Source: Micromonospora sp. DSM 45708 (lineage in GTDB: Bacteria; Actinomycetota; Actinomycetes; Mycobacteriales; Micromonosporaceae). From it: DNA of 64,000 bases. Position 1 is the stretch's first letter. Each line of letters starts with the position of its first letter. Below, in pieces: positions 34,995 through 43,853 of this stretch. The position numbers were made by a program, and so were the translations under genes. The stretch is from the NCBI RefSeq assembly GCF_039566955.1, contig NZ_CP154796.1, positions 1,364,001 through 1,428,000 on the forward strand. The letters run 5' to 3'. The notes under the pieces were generated by a model. The model was not told the origin of the DNA. It ran no database searches and saw only the letters and a list, made by a program, of their open reading frames with translations.

Positions 34995-36821
34995 TCACAG
35001 CTCGGCGAGCGTGCCCTCGTACATCTTGTCGATCTCGCCGGCGAAGTTGGTCTCCACGCTGCGGCGCTTGATCTTCAACGACGGGGTGACCTCGCCGTCG
35101 GCGATGGTCAGGTCGCGGGGGAGGATCGTCACCTTCTTGATCGTCTCCCAGCGGTTGAGCTTGGCGTTCAGCTCGTCCACGTACCCCTCGACCATCGTCC
35201 GCGCCTCGGGCGAGGTGACGATCGTGGTGTAGTCGCCCCCCTCCAGCGGCGTGCCGGCGGCCCAGCCCTTGATCGCGTCCGGGTCCAGCGTGACCAGCAT
35301 GGTGCAGTAGTTGCGGGCCTGCCCGATCACCACCGCCTGCGAGGTGTACGGGCAGATGGCCTTGAACATGCCCTCGATGTGCGACGGCGCGACGTACTTG
35401 CCGCCGGACGTCTTGACCAGGTCCTTCTTGCGGTCGGTGATGCGCAGGTAGCCGTCGTCGTCGAGCGTGCCGATGTCGCCGGTGCGGAAGAAGCCGTCGT
35501 CGGTGAACGCCTCGGCGGTCTCCCCGGGCAGGTTGTGGTAGCCACGCATCACCGGCCGGCCCCGGACCAGGATCTCGCCGTCGGTGTCGATCCGGCACTC
35601 CAGGTCGCCCATGGCCCGGCCCACGCTGCCGATCCGGAGACCGTCCGGCGGGTTGACGAACGCGCCGGCGCTGGTCTCGGTGAGGCCGTACCCCTCCGAG
35701 ATGGGCAGGTTGGCGGCGGCGAAGAAGGTGGCGATCTCCTTGCTCAGCGGCGCCGCGCCGGAGACCAGGACCCGCATCCGGCCGCCGAGCCGGGCCTGGA
35801 GCTTGCTGAAGACCAGCTTCTCGGCGAGCGCGTACTTCATCCGCAGCCCGGCCGGGACGGGCTTGCCGGCCTGCTCCAGCGCGACCTTCTCCTTGCCGAC
35901 CGCGACGCCCCAGCCGAAGATCTTCGCCTTCGCGCCGCCCGCGCCCTGCGCGGTGGTGACCGCCTTGTTGTACACCTTCTCGAAGACCCGGGGCGCGCCG
36001 CACATCAGCGTCGGCCGGACCACGCCGAGCAGGTCGACCAGCTTGTCCACCCGGCCGTCGACGTAGGTGGGCAGCCCGACGTGGGTGGCGCCGCAGAGCA
36101 GCGTCTTGCCGAACGAGTGCGACAGCGGCAACCACAGATATTGCAGGTCGTCGACGCGCAGCAGGCCCAGCTCGGCCTGTGCGACACCCTCCCAGCACCA
36201 CCCGCCGTGCAGCAGCTCCACGCCCTTGGGCCGGCCGGTGGTGCCCGACGTGTAGATCAGGGTGGCCAGGTGGTCCGGGCCGATGCCGGCGACCAGCTCG
36301 TCGATCAGGCCGGGCGTGGCGGCCAGCGCGGCGGCGCCGCGTTCCTCCAGCTCGGCGAGCGTGAGCTGGGGAACGCCGGCCGCCGGGTCGGCCGCGCCGT
36401 CGAGGAGCACCACGTGGGTCAGCGCCGGCAGCTCCGCGCCGGCGACCTTCGCGGCCTGGGCCGGGTTCTCCGCGAACAGCACCCGCGACCCCGAGTCGGC
36501 GAGAATGTACGCCGCCTCCTCGGGCTCGGTGGTGGGGTAGACGGTGGTGGTGGCCCCGCCGGCGCACATCACGCCGAAGTCGGCGAGCACCCACTCCAGC
36601 CGCGTGTTGGCCAGGATCGCCACCGGGTCCTCGAGGCCCACACCCAGCCCGTGCAGCCCGGCCGCGATCGCCTTGGCGCGCTGCCCGACCTGCTCCCACG
36701 TCAACCAGACCGGGCCCGAGTCGTCGGGTGCGGGGTGGGCGAAGGCGTGCCGGTCGGGGGAGTCCGCCACGCGCTTGAGGAACATGTCCGGTACGGAACG
36801 GTACGGTACATCGAGAGCCAT
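34995..36821 (-). CDS. Long-chain fatty acyl-CoA ligase (FadD15-like AMP-forming)
   Basis: Adenylate-forming enzyme that activates fatty acids with ATP and CoA. The 608 residues start MALDVPYRSVPDMFLKRV and carry TLIYTSGTTGRPKGVELLHGG near 171-191 (ATP/phosphate loop), WLPLSHSFGKTLL near 208, SEGYGLTETSAG near 365-376 and TGDIGTLDDDGYLRITDRKKD near 447-467 with the hinge, ending KYVAPSHIEG near 473. The length and the truncated C-terminal lid resemble mycobacterial FadD15. ATG at 36821; the frame is open 29 codons upstream but not conserved. CGTGAC-GGGG-GTCACG lies 30 bases upstream. Downstream of the terpene synthase gene on the same strand. Confidence 0.92.
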   Translation of the reverse strand: MALDVPYRSVPDMFLKRVADSPDRHAFAHPAPDDSGPVWLTWEQVGQRAKAIAAGLHGLGVGLEDPVAILANTRLEWVLADFGVMCAGGATTTVYPTTEPEEAAYILADSGSRVLFAENPAQAAKVAGAELPALTHVVLLDGAADPAAGVPQLTLAELEERGAAALAATPGLIDELVAGIGPDHLATLIYTSGTTGRPKGVELLHGGWCWEGVAQAELGLLRVDDLQYLWLPLSHSFGKTLLCGATHVGLPTYVDGRVDKLVDLLGVVRPTLMCGAPRVFEKVYNKAVTTAQGAGGAKAKIFGWGVAVGKEKVALEQAGKPVPAGLRMKYALAEKLVFSKLQARLGGRMRVLVSGAAPLSKEIATFFAAANLPISEGYGLTETSAGAFVNPPDGLRIGSVGRAMGDLECRIDTDGEILVRGRPVMRGYHNLPGETAEAFTDDGFFRTGDIGTLDDDGYLRITDRKKDLVKTSGGKYVAPSHIEGMFKAICPYTSQAVVIGQARNYCTMLVTLDPDAIKGWAAGTPLEGGDYTTIVTSPEARTMVEGYVDELNAKLNRWETIKKVTILPRDLTIADGEVTPSLKIKRRSVETNFAGEIDKMYEGTLAEL

Positions 36822-36850
36822 CGTGGAAGCCGCCTTCAGGGGTGGAGGGA

Positions 36851-36866
36851 CGTGACGGGGGTCACG
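36851..36866. promoter_or_regulatory. Inverted repeat upstream of fadD
   Basis: CGTGAC (36851-36856) and GTCACG (36861-36866) form a dyad with a 4-base GGGG spacer in the leader of fadD. It is a possible repressor site; with the short arms, chance is not excluded. Confidence 0.35.
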
Positions 36867-36938
36867 CCGGTCTGCGGTTACCGAAGAGTATTGCCTGCAC
36901 CGGGGCATCGGCTAGTGCGGATCGGCCGGGGTTCGGGC

Positions 36939-37886
36939 TCAGGTGTACCGGGTGGCGGCGCGGGACCAGTCGTAGGTGGCCCGGATCCAGTCCCGGCGGG
37001 TGGCGAGGAACGCGCGTACCCCGTCGTCGGCGGCGACGGCCAGCGCCGCGTCCCGTTCCGCGTACGCCGCCAGCGCCGCGTTGAACCGGGCCGCCGCCGC
37101 GCGCAGCGCCGCCGCCTCGTCCTGTCCGGTTTCGCCGGCGATGGTGGTGACCAGGTTGTGCGCCGGTGGGGCGACGCCGCGCTCCTTGCCGTAGGAGAAC
37201 ACGTCGTTGCACCAGCAGACCAGGTCGGTGGCGAGGGCGTCCAGGGCGGCCAGCGTCGGATCGGCCCGCCGGGTGGGGCCGGGGCGGGCCGGGCGGGTCA
37301 GGTCGGTCACCGTGAAGCCGGGCCGTACGCCGCCGGTGTGCCGGCGCATCTGCACGTACTCGGCCACCCCGGGGACCCGCCGGTGCTCCCGGTTGGCCGC
37401 CTCCCAGAGCAGCGCCAGCAGGTACTCGCGCAACTGGCTGACCAGGCGCAGCAGCAGCGCGGGCCGCCGCACGTCGCGGGCCCGCCGGCACAGGTCGTCC
37501 AACGCCACCGCGAGCGGACCGCCGGTCGGGGTGGGCGCGGCCGGGTCGCCGTGCCGGTCCAGCACGCTCAGCAGCGCCGCCACGGTGGGGGCCAGTCGGG
37601 TGGGCTCCGCGCCCAGGCCGTCGTCGTCGCAGGCGTCGTCCACCACGAACAGCCAGTTGATCAGGTCGGTGAGCAGGCGCAGGCCCGCCGGGGACGCCTC
37701 CGGGCCGGCCCGTCCGGCCAGCTCCGCGGCGTGCGCGCCGGCCAGTCGGCGCCGCGCGGCCGGGTCACGGACCAGGCCGAGTTCGCGTGCCCAGTCGGCG
37801 CTCTCCGCGGCGACCCGCTCGACGGCGGGGTGCCGTCGCGCCGGGAAGGGCGGCTCGTGCAGCGCCGAGAGCGCGAAGCCACGCAT
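36939..37886 (-). CDS. Class I terpene synthase
   Basis: Terpene cyclase that ionises a prenyl diphosphate with three Mg2+ ions. The 315 residues have the Asp-rich motif DDACDD at 83-88, the pyrophosphate-sensing Arg at 181 in QMRRHTGGVRPG exactly 46 residues before the NSE triad, the NSE motif NDVFSYGKE at 227-235 (N227, S231, E235), and the C-terminal RY pair at the extreme end (AATRYT). Length suits bacterial sesquiterpene-type cyclases; product cannot be predicted. ATG at 37886 is preferred to a start 23 codons upstream. No prenyltransferase, P450 or methyltransferase flanks it; the neighbours are fadD and a TIGR03085-type gene on the same strand. Confidence 0.9.
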   Translation of the reverse strand: MRGFALSALHEPPFPARRHPAVERVAAESADWARELGLVRDPAARRRLAGAHAAELAGRAGPEASPAGLRLLTDLINWLFVVDDACDDDGLGAEPTRLAPTVAALLSVLDRHGDPAAPTPTGGPLAVALDDLCRRARDVRRPALLLRLVSQLREYLLALLWEAANREHRRVPGVAEYVQMRRHTGGVRPGFTVTDLTRPARPGPTRRADPTLAALDALATDLVCWCNDVFSYGKERGVAPPAHNLVTTIAGETGQDEAAALRAAAARFNAALAAYAERDAALAVAADDGVRAFLATRRDWIRATYDWSRAATRYT

Positions 37887-37900
37887 CCGTGCCCCCTGTC

Positions 37901-37924
37901 CGCCGCCCGAGAGGCCGGGCGGCG
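37901..37924 (-). promoter_or_regulatory. Hairpin in the terpene synthase leader
   Basis: CGCCGCCC (37901-37908) and GGGCGGCG (37917-37924) form an 8-bp GC stem 14-37 bases upstream of the terpene synthase ATG. Farther upstream, 37956-38000 is unusually AT-rich for this genome and probably holds the promoter. A structured leader could limit translation (inference). Confidence 0.4.
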
Positions 37925-38012
37925 GGCAGGAGCGTACGGCAGAATGGATCGGCATTCATCACTGGGATGTGCATTTTTCACCATAAGTCGGTCACGGGAT
38001 GCCTACGCTCGG

Positions 38013-38642
38013 TCAGAACCCCAGCTCGGCGGCGCGCAACCGGTCCGCCTGCCCCGCCGGGCCCTCCACCTGGACCCGGGCCACCCGCTGCCGGCCGGTG
38101 AGGAACAGCACCAGCTCGCCCGGCGCGCCCACCAGCCGCAGCCGCTCGCCGCCCCGACCGGCCCGCAGCTCGCCGTGCCCCGGCGCCTGCACCAGCACCT
38201 CGGCCGGAAAACGCCGCAGCGCCGCCCGGGCCAGCAGGGCGACCCGCTTCCAGAGCGCCGCCTGCTGCCCAACCGGCAGGTCGCGCGGGTGCCAGCCGGG
38301 CCGGGCGCGGCGCACGTCCTCGTGGTGGATGAAGAACTCCAGGCCGTTGACCAGCTCGTCGGTGAGCGGGTTGCTCACCGGGCTCCACACCGGTGGCCGG
38401 CGGACCCGGGCGATCAGGTCGGCGTAGGGGCCGGCGGCGACCCGACGGCGCACCGCCTCGCCGTGCGCCCGCAACGGCGGCAGCAGGATCCCACCGGCCG
38501 CGTCCGGCCGGCGCTCCCGCACCAGCAGATGCGCCGCCAGGTCGCGGGTGGTCCACCCCTCGTTGACCGTCGGCGCATCCGGTCCCAGCTCCAGCATCAG
38601 GTCGGCGAGCGCCTCGCGCTCCGCTCGGGCGTACCGCGGCAT
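38013..38642 (-). CDS. TIGR03085-family (DinB-like) metal-binding protein
   Basis: Actinobacterial protein of the TIGR03085 group, related to DinB/mycothiol-dependent maleylpyruvate isomerase helical-bundle proteins. The 209 residues begin MPRYARAEREALADLMLELGPDAPT and show GWTTRDLAAHLLVRERRPDA near 35-54, where the His sits at a metal-ligand position of DinB folds, and LEFFIHHEDVRRARPGW near 101-117 with two further His. The C-terminal half (125-209) is beta-rich. Enzymatic activity is unknown. Start at 38642; 126 bases upstream of the terpene synthase gene start on the same strand. Confidence 0.85.
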   Translation of the reverse strand: MPRYARAEREALADLMLELGPDAPTVNEGWTTRDLAAHLLVRERRPDAAGGILLPPLRAHGEAVRRRVAAGPYADLIARVRRPPVWSPVSNPLTDELVNGLEFFIHHEDVRRARPGWHPRDLPVGQQAALWKRVALLARAALRRFPAEVLVQAPGHGELRAGRGGERLRLVGAPGELVLFLTGRQRVARVQVEGPAGQADRLRAAELGF

Positions 38643-38837
38643 GGCCCGATCGTAGGCCCGCCGGGCCCGATCGGCGCGCCGTGACCGGCGCGGAGTCCCC
38701 GGACCGGCCGGTCGCCACCGCCGTGCGGTCCCGCGGACCGGGAAAGGTGACGGCGGACATATGCCGGCCGGGTCGGCGGACGCGGCGACGAGCGGTAAGG
38801 ATGGGGGAGAAAACTGTGGCTTACGGCGGGGGCAAGT

Positions 38838-40712
38838 GTGGCGAGCGGGACAAGTCGGGACGTGCTCGGCAAGGGGCTCAGGGTGCTCGGCCGGGCGATC
38901 CGGGAGCAACCGCGGATCTTCGCGGTGGCGGTCAGCGGCAGCGTGCTCTTCGGTCTCCTCGTCATCGCCAGCGCGTACGTGATCGGCGCGGTGGTCGGCG
39001 ACGTGGTGGTGCCGGCGGTCGAACGCGGCGCGGTGGCCGGCGGCGCCCTCGCGCTCGCCGCGTCGACGCTGTTCGGGATCAGCGTGCTGCGGGTGGTCGG
39101 CATCTTCGGCCGGAGGCTGGGCGCCGGCTACATGCAGTACCGGCTCCAGGCCGCCTACCGTCGCCGGGTCACCCGCCGCTACCTGGACCTGCCGCTGGCC
39201 TGGCACCACCGCAACTCCACCGGCACGCTGCTGTCCAACGCCAACTCCGACGTGGAGGCCGCCTGGTACCCGATCGCGCCGCTGCCGTTCGCCGTCGGCA
39301 CGCTGGTGATGCTGGTCGGCGCCGTGGCCTCGCTGTTCGTCACCGACTGGGCGCTCGCCCTGGTCGGCCTCGCCGTCTTCCCCGCGCTGTTCGCGCTCAA
39401 CGTGGTCTACTCCCGCCGGATGGCGCCCCGCCAGGCCCGCGCCCAGCGCCTGCGCGCCGAGGTCAGCGGCATCGCGCACGAGAGCTTCGACGGCGCGTTG
39501 GTGGTCAAGACCATGGGCCGGGAGTCCCAGGAGACGGCCCGCTTCGCGGCCCGCGCCGGTGACCTGCGCGACGCGTTGATCTCCGTCGGCCGGCTGCGCG
39601 GCGTCTTCGACCCGATGCTGGAGACGCTGCCCAGTCTCGGCACGCTCGCCGTGCTGGTGGTCGGCGCGATCCGGCTCCGACAGGGCGCGATCACGGTGAC
39701 CGAGCTGGTCAGCGTCGCGTTCCTGTTCACCGTGCTGGCCTTCCCGGTGCGGGCGATCGGCTGGGTGCTGGCCGAGCTGCCGCGCAGCGTCGCCGGCTGG
39801 GAGCGGGTCAGCCGCGTCCTGGACGCCACCGGCGAGATGCCGTACGGCGACGTGACGCTCGACCCGGCCCGCCGGGAGCCGGCCACGCTCGGCTTCTCCG
39901 ACGTCCACTTCGGGTACGAGCCGGCCGAGGCGCACCTGCCCGGCACGGAGGTGCTCGGCGAGGTGACGTTCACGGTGCCGGCCGGGAAGACGGTCGCCCT
40001 GGTCGGGCCGACCGGAGCCGGCAAGTCCACCATCGCGTCGCTGGCCGTGCGCCTGGTCGACCCGCGGACCGGCCGGGTCACGCTGGACGGCGTCGACGTG
40101 CGCGAGCTGACCGCCGCCTCGCTCGCCGCCACGGTGGCGCTGGTCGCCCAGGTGCCGTTCGTCTTCGACGACACGGTCCGGGCCAACATCACGCTCGACC
40201 GGGCCGGCATCGGCGACGACGAGGTGTGGGCCGCGTTGCGGCTGGCCGAGGCGGACGGCTTCGTCGCCGCCCTGCCCGACGGGTTGGACACCATGGTCGG
40301 TGAGCGGGGCACCTCGCTCTCCGGCGGCCAGCGGCAGCGGCTCACGCTGGCCCGGGCGCTCGCCGGCCGCCCCCGGCTGCTGGTGCTCGACGACGCCACC
40401 AGCGCCGTCGACCCGCGGGTCGAGTCCGCCATCCTGGCCGGCCTGCGCGCGCCGGCTGACGGCGGGGCGTCCGCGTCGATCCTGGTGGTGGCCTACCGGC
40501 GGGCCACCATCGCGCTCGCCGACGAGGTTATCTACGTGGAGCAGGGCCGGGTGGTCGCCCGTGGCACGCACCCCGAGCTGCTGGCCACCGTGCCCGGGTA
40601 CGCCGACCTGGTCACCGCCTACGAGCAGGCCGAGCAGGAACGCGAGCAGAACCGCACGTACGACGAGGTCACGCCGGTGCCCTCCGGCCTGGAGATGGAG
40701 GTGGACCGGTGA
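38838..40712 (+). CDS. ABC exporter half-transporter with degenerate ATP site (subunit 1)
   Basis: Type IV ABC exporter half: six-helix membrane domain (about 20-320) plus nucleotide-binding domain (about 350-600). Walker A GPTGAGKST near 389-397 and signature LSGGQRQR near 494 are intact, but the catalytic glutamate after Walker B is Asp519 (LVLDDATSAVD) and the H-loop histidine is Tyr553 (VVAYRRAT). These changes define the non-hydrolytic site in heterodimeric exporters. The GTG start is not backed by a strong ribosome site. Its stop overlaps the start of the second half-transporter by four bases, so they form a heterodimer. Substrate unknown. Confidence 0.9.
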   Translation: MASGTSRDVLGKGLRVLGRAIREQPRIFAVAVSGSVLFGLLVIASAYVIGAVVGDVVVPAVERGAVAGGALALAASTLFGISVLRVVGIFGRRLGAGYMQYRLQAAYRRRVTRRYLDLPLAWHHRNSTGTLLSNANSDVEAAWYPIAPLPFAVGTLVMLVGAVASLFVTDWALALVGLAVFPALFALNVVYSRRMAPRQARAQRLRAEVSGIAHESFDGALVVKTMGRESQETARFAARAGDLRDALISVGRLRGVFDPMLETLPSLGTLAVLVVGAIRLRQGAITVTELVSVAFLFTVLAFPVRAIGWVLAELPRSVAGWERVSRVLDATGEMPYGDVTLDPARREPATLGFSDVHFGYEPAEAHLPGTEVLGEVTFTVPAGKTVALVGPTGAGKSTIASLAVRLVDPRTGRVTLDGVDVRELTAASLAATVALVAQVPFVFDDTVRANITLDRAGIGDDEVWAALRLAEADGFVAALPDGLDTMVGERGTSLSGGQRQRLTLARALAGRPRLLVLDDATSAVDPRVESAILAGLRAPADGGASASILVVAYRRATIALADEVIYVEQGRVVARGTHPELLATVPGYADLVTAYEQAEQEREQNRTYDEVTPVPSGLEMEVDR

Positions 40713-42484
40713 CGAGCACGACCACGGCCGAACGGGCCGAATCGACCTGGGGGACGCTGCGACGGGGGCTGGCGCTCTCCCCGGAGCTGAAGACCGGGCT
40801 CGCCGGCACCCTGGCGTTGGCGCTGGTCTACATGGTCGGCCGGGTGGCCGTGCCGGTGGCGGTGCAGCGCGGTATCGACCACGGCATCGTCGGCGGGCTC
40901 GACCTGAACGTCATCTCGCTGACCGTGGCGATCACCGTCGGCGTGCTGGTGGTCACCACCACCTGCGGCTACCTGATGATGCGCCGGCTTTTCACGGTCA
41001 GCGAGACCGCGTTGGCCAGCGTGCGTACCCGCGCGTTCCGGCACGTGCACGACCTGTCCATGCTGCACCAGCAGTCCGAGCGGCGCGGGTCGCTGGTCTC
41101 CCGGGTCACCAGCGACGTCGACCAGATCACCCAGTTCCTCCAGTGGGGCGGCGTGATCCTCATCGTCAACCTGGGGCAGCTTCTGGTGACCACCGCCGTG
41201 ATGCTCGCGTACTCCTGGCAGTTGACGCTCGTGGTGCTCGTCGCGTTCGCGCCCGCGGTGCTGATCATCCGGCTGTTGCAGCGCCGGCTCGCCGGTGCGT
41301 ACGGGCTGGTCCGGCAGCGGACCGGCACGCTGCTCGGCGCGATCGGCGAGAGCGTGGTGGGCGCGCCGGTGATCCGGGCGTACGGCATCGCCGGGCGCAC
41401 CGCCCGCCGGCTGGACACGGCGATCGACGGGCAGCGGGTGGCCCAGCAGCGGGCGATCCGGATCAGCATCCTCGGCAGCTCGGTCGGTGAGCTGGCCGCC
41501 GGCCTGGCGCTGGCCGGGGTGGTCGTGGTCGGGGTGAGCCTCGGCGTCGACCGGACGCTGTCGGTCGGCCAGCTCACCGCGTTCCTGTTCCTGGTCACGC
41601 TCTTCATCCAGCCGGTGCAGATCGCCACCGAGGTGCTCAACGAGGCGCAGAACGCGATCGCCGGCTGGCGTCGGGTGCTCGACGTGCTGGACGTCGCCCC
41701 GGACGTGGCCGACCCGGGCGAGCGGGGCCGGGAGCTGCCGGCCGGTCCGCTCGACGTCCGCTTCGCCGGGGTGACGTTCGCCTATCCGGGCGGGCCGCCG
41801 GTGCTGCACGACGTGACGCTGGACATCGCGGCGAAGAGCCGGGTGGCGGTGGTCGGCGAGACCGGCAGCGGCAAGACCACGTTCGCCAAGCTGCTCACCC
41901 GGCTGATGGACCCGACCGAGGGCGAGGTGCTGCTCTCCGGCGTCGACCTGCGTCAGGTCCGCTTCGACTCGCTGCGCGCCCGGGTGGTGATGGTGCCGCA
42001 GGACGGCTTCCTGTTCGACGCCACGGTCGGGGAGAACGTCCGCTTCGCCCGCCCGGACCTGTCCGACGCACGGCTCACCGCCGCCTTCACCGAGCTGGGC
42101 CTGGCCGACTGGCTGGACGGGCTGCCGTCCGGGCTGGACACCCCGGTGGGCGAGCGCGGCGAGGCGCTCAGCGTCGGCGAGCGGCAGCTCGTGGCGCTGG
42201 CCCGCGCGTACGTGGCCGACCCGGACCTGCTGGTGCTCGACGAGGCGACAAGCGCGGTCGACCCGGCCACCGAGGTGCGCCTGCAACGCACGCTGGACGC
42301 GGTGACCCGGGGGCGCACCACGCTGGCCATCGCGCACCGGCTCTCCACCGCGCAGGCGGCGGACGAGGTGATCGTGGTGGACCGGGGGCGGATCGTGCAG
42401 CGCGGCTCGCACGAGGAACTGGTCCGGGACGCCGACTCGGTCTACGCCCTGCTCTACGCCTCGTGGCTGGAGCAGACCCGCTAG
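40709..42484 (+). CDS. ABC exporter half-transporter (subunit 2, catalytic ATP site)
   Basis: Partner of the preceding half-transporter. The 591 residues have six membrane helices (about 28-310) and an NBD (about 345-591) with Walker A GETGSGKTT near 386, LLVLDEATSAVD near 508 with the catalytic Glu, and IAHRLST near 542 with the switch His, all canonical. Its signature motif is LSVGE at 487-491 instead of LSGGQ. Because each ATP sits between Walker A of one subunit and the signature of the other, the LSVGE falls on the site already degenerate in subunit 1, leaving one full catalytic site. The stop shares CTAG with the convergent tetR stop. Confidence 0.92.
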   Translation: MTSTTTAERAESTWGTLRRGLALSPELKTGLAGTLALALVYMVGRVAVPVAVQRGIDHGIVGGLDLNVISLTVAITVGVLVVTTTCGYLMMRRLFTVSETALASVRTRAFRHVHDLSMLHQQSERRGSLVSRVTSDVDQITQFLQWGGVILIVNLGQLLVTTAVMLAYSWQLTLVVLVAFAPAVLIIRLLQRRLAGAYGLVRQRTGTLLGAIGESVVGAPVIRAYGIAGRTARRLDTAIDGQRVAQQRAIRISILGSSVGELAAGLALAGVVVVGVSLGVDRTLSVGQLTAFLFLVTLFIQPVQIATEVLNEAQNAIAGWRRVLDVLDVAPDVADPGERGRELPAGPLDVRFAGVTFAYPGGPPVLHDVTLDIAAKSRVAVVGETGSGKTTFAKLLTRLMDPTEGEVLLSGVDLRQVRFDSLRARVVMVPQDGFLFDATVGENVRFARPDLSDARLTAAFTELGLADWLDGLPSGLDTPVGERGEALSVGERQLVALARAYVADPDLLVLDEATSAVDPATEVRLQRTLDAVTRGRTTLAIAHRLSTAQAADEVIVVDRGRIVQRGSHEELVRDADSVYALLYASWLEQTR

Positions 42485-43101
42485 CGGGGGTCCGTCGGCG
42501 TGCCCACGGCCAGCGGGCCGGTGAGGTAGCGCTGCACGGTCGGGCCGATGGTGGCGGCCAGCGTCTCCGGGGACGCGGAGGCGACCGGTTCCAGGCGGAT
42601 CACGTAGCGCATCATGGCCAGGCCGGCGACCTGGGTGGCGACCAGCGCGCCCCGCAGCGGCACCTCGGCCGGGTCGAGGTCGAGCTGGTCGACGACCCGG
42701 CGCAGGACCTGCGTGGTGAGGAACTCGCGTAACAGGCGGGCGGTCCACTGGTTGCTCACCGCGGAGCGGAGCAGCGCCACCGCGGCGGCGCCCGCCGGCG
42801 AGTCCCACACGCCGAGGAACGTGCGGACCAGCCGTTCGCCGACCTCGTCCCGGCCACCGGCCAGCACCCGGGGCACCAGCTCGGCCGGGTCGACCGGGAT
42901 GGCCATGGCGGCGCGGAACAGCTCCTCCTTGGTGCCGAAGTAGTGGTGCACCAGCGCCGGGTCCACGCCGGCGGTGGCGGCGACGGCCCGGATTCCGGTG
43001 GCGTCGAAGCCGCGCTCGGCGAACGCGTCCCGGGCCGCGGCGAGGATCGCCTCCCGGGTGTCCGGGTTGCCGGGCCGTCGCCCGGTGCGACGCGGGCTCA
43101 T
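42481..43101 (-). CDS. TetR-family repressor of the adjacent ABC-2 exporter
   Basis: One-component repressor. The 206 residues have an N-terminal TetR DNA-binding domain (12-60) with REAILAAARDAFAERGFDATGIRAVAATAGVDPALVHHYFGTKEELF in order (helix-turn-helix at about 35-54), and an all-helical ligand domain. It is the last gene of the ATPase-permease-tetR operon and its ATG overlaps the permease stop by four bases, so it is cotranscribed with the exporter it likely regulates. The 36-nt palindrome in front of the ATPase gene is the obvious operator. Ligand unknown. Confidence 0.9.
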   Translation of the reverse strand: MSPRRTGRRPGNPDTREAILAAARDAFAERGFDATGIRAVAATAGVDPALVHHYFGTKEELFRAAMAIPVDPAELVPRVLAGGRDEVGERLVRTFLGVWDSPAGAAAVALLRSAVSNQWTARLLREFLTTQVLRRVVDQLDLDPAEVPLRGALVATQVAGLAMMRYVIRLEPVASASPETLAATIGPTVQRYLTGPLAVGTPTDPR

Positions 43102-43853
43102 CCGCTGCGCCGGCGCAGCGTCGCGGCGGCCAGCACCAGCGCGACCACCGCCGCGCCGGCCACGATCGCCACGTCGCGCCACATGGTGCCGGTCGGCTCG
43201 GCGTGCGCGCCGACCTCCTGGAGCGCCTCGACCGCGTACGACAGCGGCAGCACGTCGCTGACGGCCTGGAGCCAGCCGGCCATCTGGCCGCGGGGCACGA
43301 ACAGCCCGCAGAGCAGCAGTTGCGGGGCGACCACGACCGGCATGAACTGCACCGCCTGGAACTCGGTGCGGGCGAACGCGGAGCAGAACAGGCCGAGCGC
43401 CACGGCCAGCACCGCGTTCACGCCGGCGATCAGCACGACCAGCCACGGGCTGCCGGCGGTGTCCAGCCCGAACACCTGGTAGGCCACCAGCGAGGCGACG
43501 GTGGACTGGAGCACCCCGGCCAGCCCGAACGCGATGCCGTAGCCGAAGAGCAGGTCCAGTTTGCCCAGCGGCGTGGTGAGCAGCCGCTCCAGCGTGCCGG
43601 TGGTGCGTTCACGGAGCATCGCGATGCTGGTCACCAGGAACATGATGATGAACGGGAAGAAGCCCAGCATGATCAGCGCGACCCGGTCGAAGGTGCCCGG
43701 CGCGCCGGGCGGGGTGGGCTGGTCGACGTACATGAAGTAGACCAGCGTGAGCAGCACCGCCGGCACCACGACGAGCAGCGCGACGGTGCGTCTGTCGTGC
43801 CGGAGCTGCCGCAGGATCCGCCCGGTCGTGGCGGCCAGGATGCGCCCGTTCAT
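43098..43853 (-). CDS. ABC-2 type exporter permease
   Basis: Six-helix ABC-2 permease of the drug/polyketide exporter type. The 251 residues have an N-terminal cytoplasmic segment, first helix at about 24-42, the MLRERTTGTLERLLTTPLGKLDL motif near 77-99 between helices 2 and 3, which is the hallmark of ABC2_membrane proteins, and CGLFVPRGQMAGWLQAVSDVLPLSYAVEAL near 181-210. It overlaps both neighbours by four bases. It forms a transporter with the ATPase encoded just upstream. Substrate not predictable. Confidence 0.9.
   Translation of the reverse strand: MNGRILAATTGRILRQLRHDRRTVALLVVVPAVLLTLVYFMYVDQPTPPGAPGTFDRVALIMLGFFPFIIMFLVTSIAMLRERTTGTLERLLTTPLGKLDLLFGYGIAFGLAGVLQSTVASLVAYQVFGLDTAGSPWLVVLIAGVNAVLAVALGLFCSAFARTEFQAVQFMPVVVAPQLLLCGLFVPRGQMAGWLQAVSDVLPLSYAVEALQEVGAHAEPTGTMWRDVAIVAGAAVVALVLAAATLRRRSG

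Noticed and set aside
34962..38684. 1240-residue open frame on the plus strand over fadD, terpene synthase and the TIGR03085 gene
   Set aside because: Low-complexity antisense frame; all three minus-strand genes carry intact catalytic motifs.
38013..40571. Minus-strand frame of 852 residues as one long protein
   Set aside because: Only its last 209 residues (from 38642) are a real gene; the rest is antisense of the ABC half-transporter.
42481..42484. CTAG shared by the ABC exporter stop and the convergent tetR stop as a regulatory site
   Set aside because: A four-base overlap of two opposite stops is a chance consequence of close packing; no longer dyad surrounds it.
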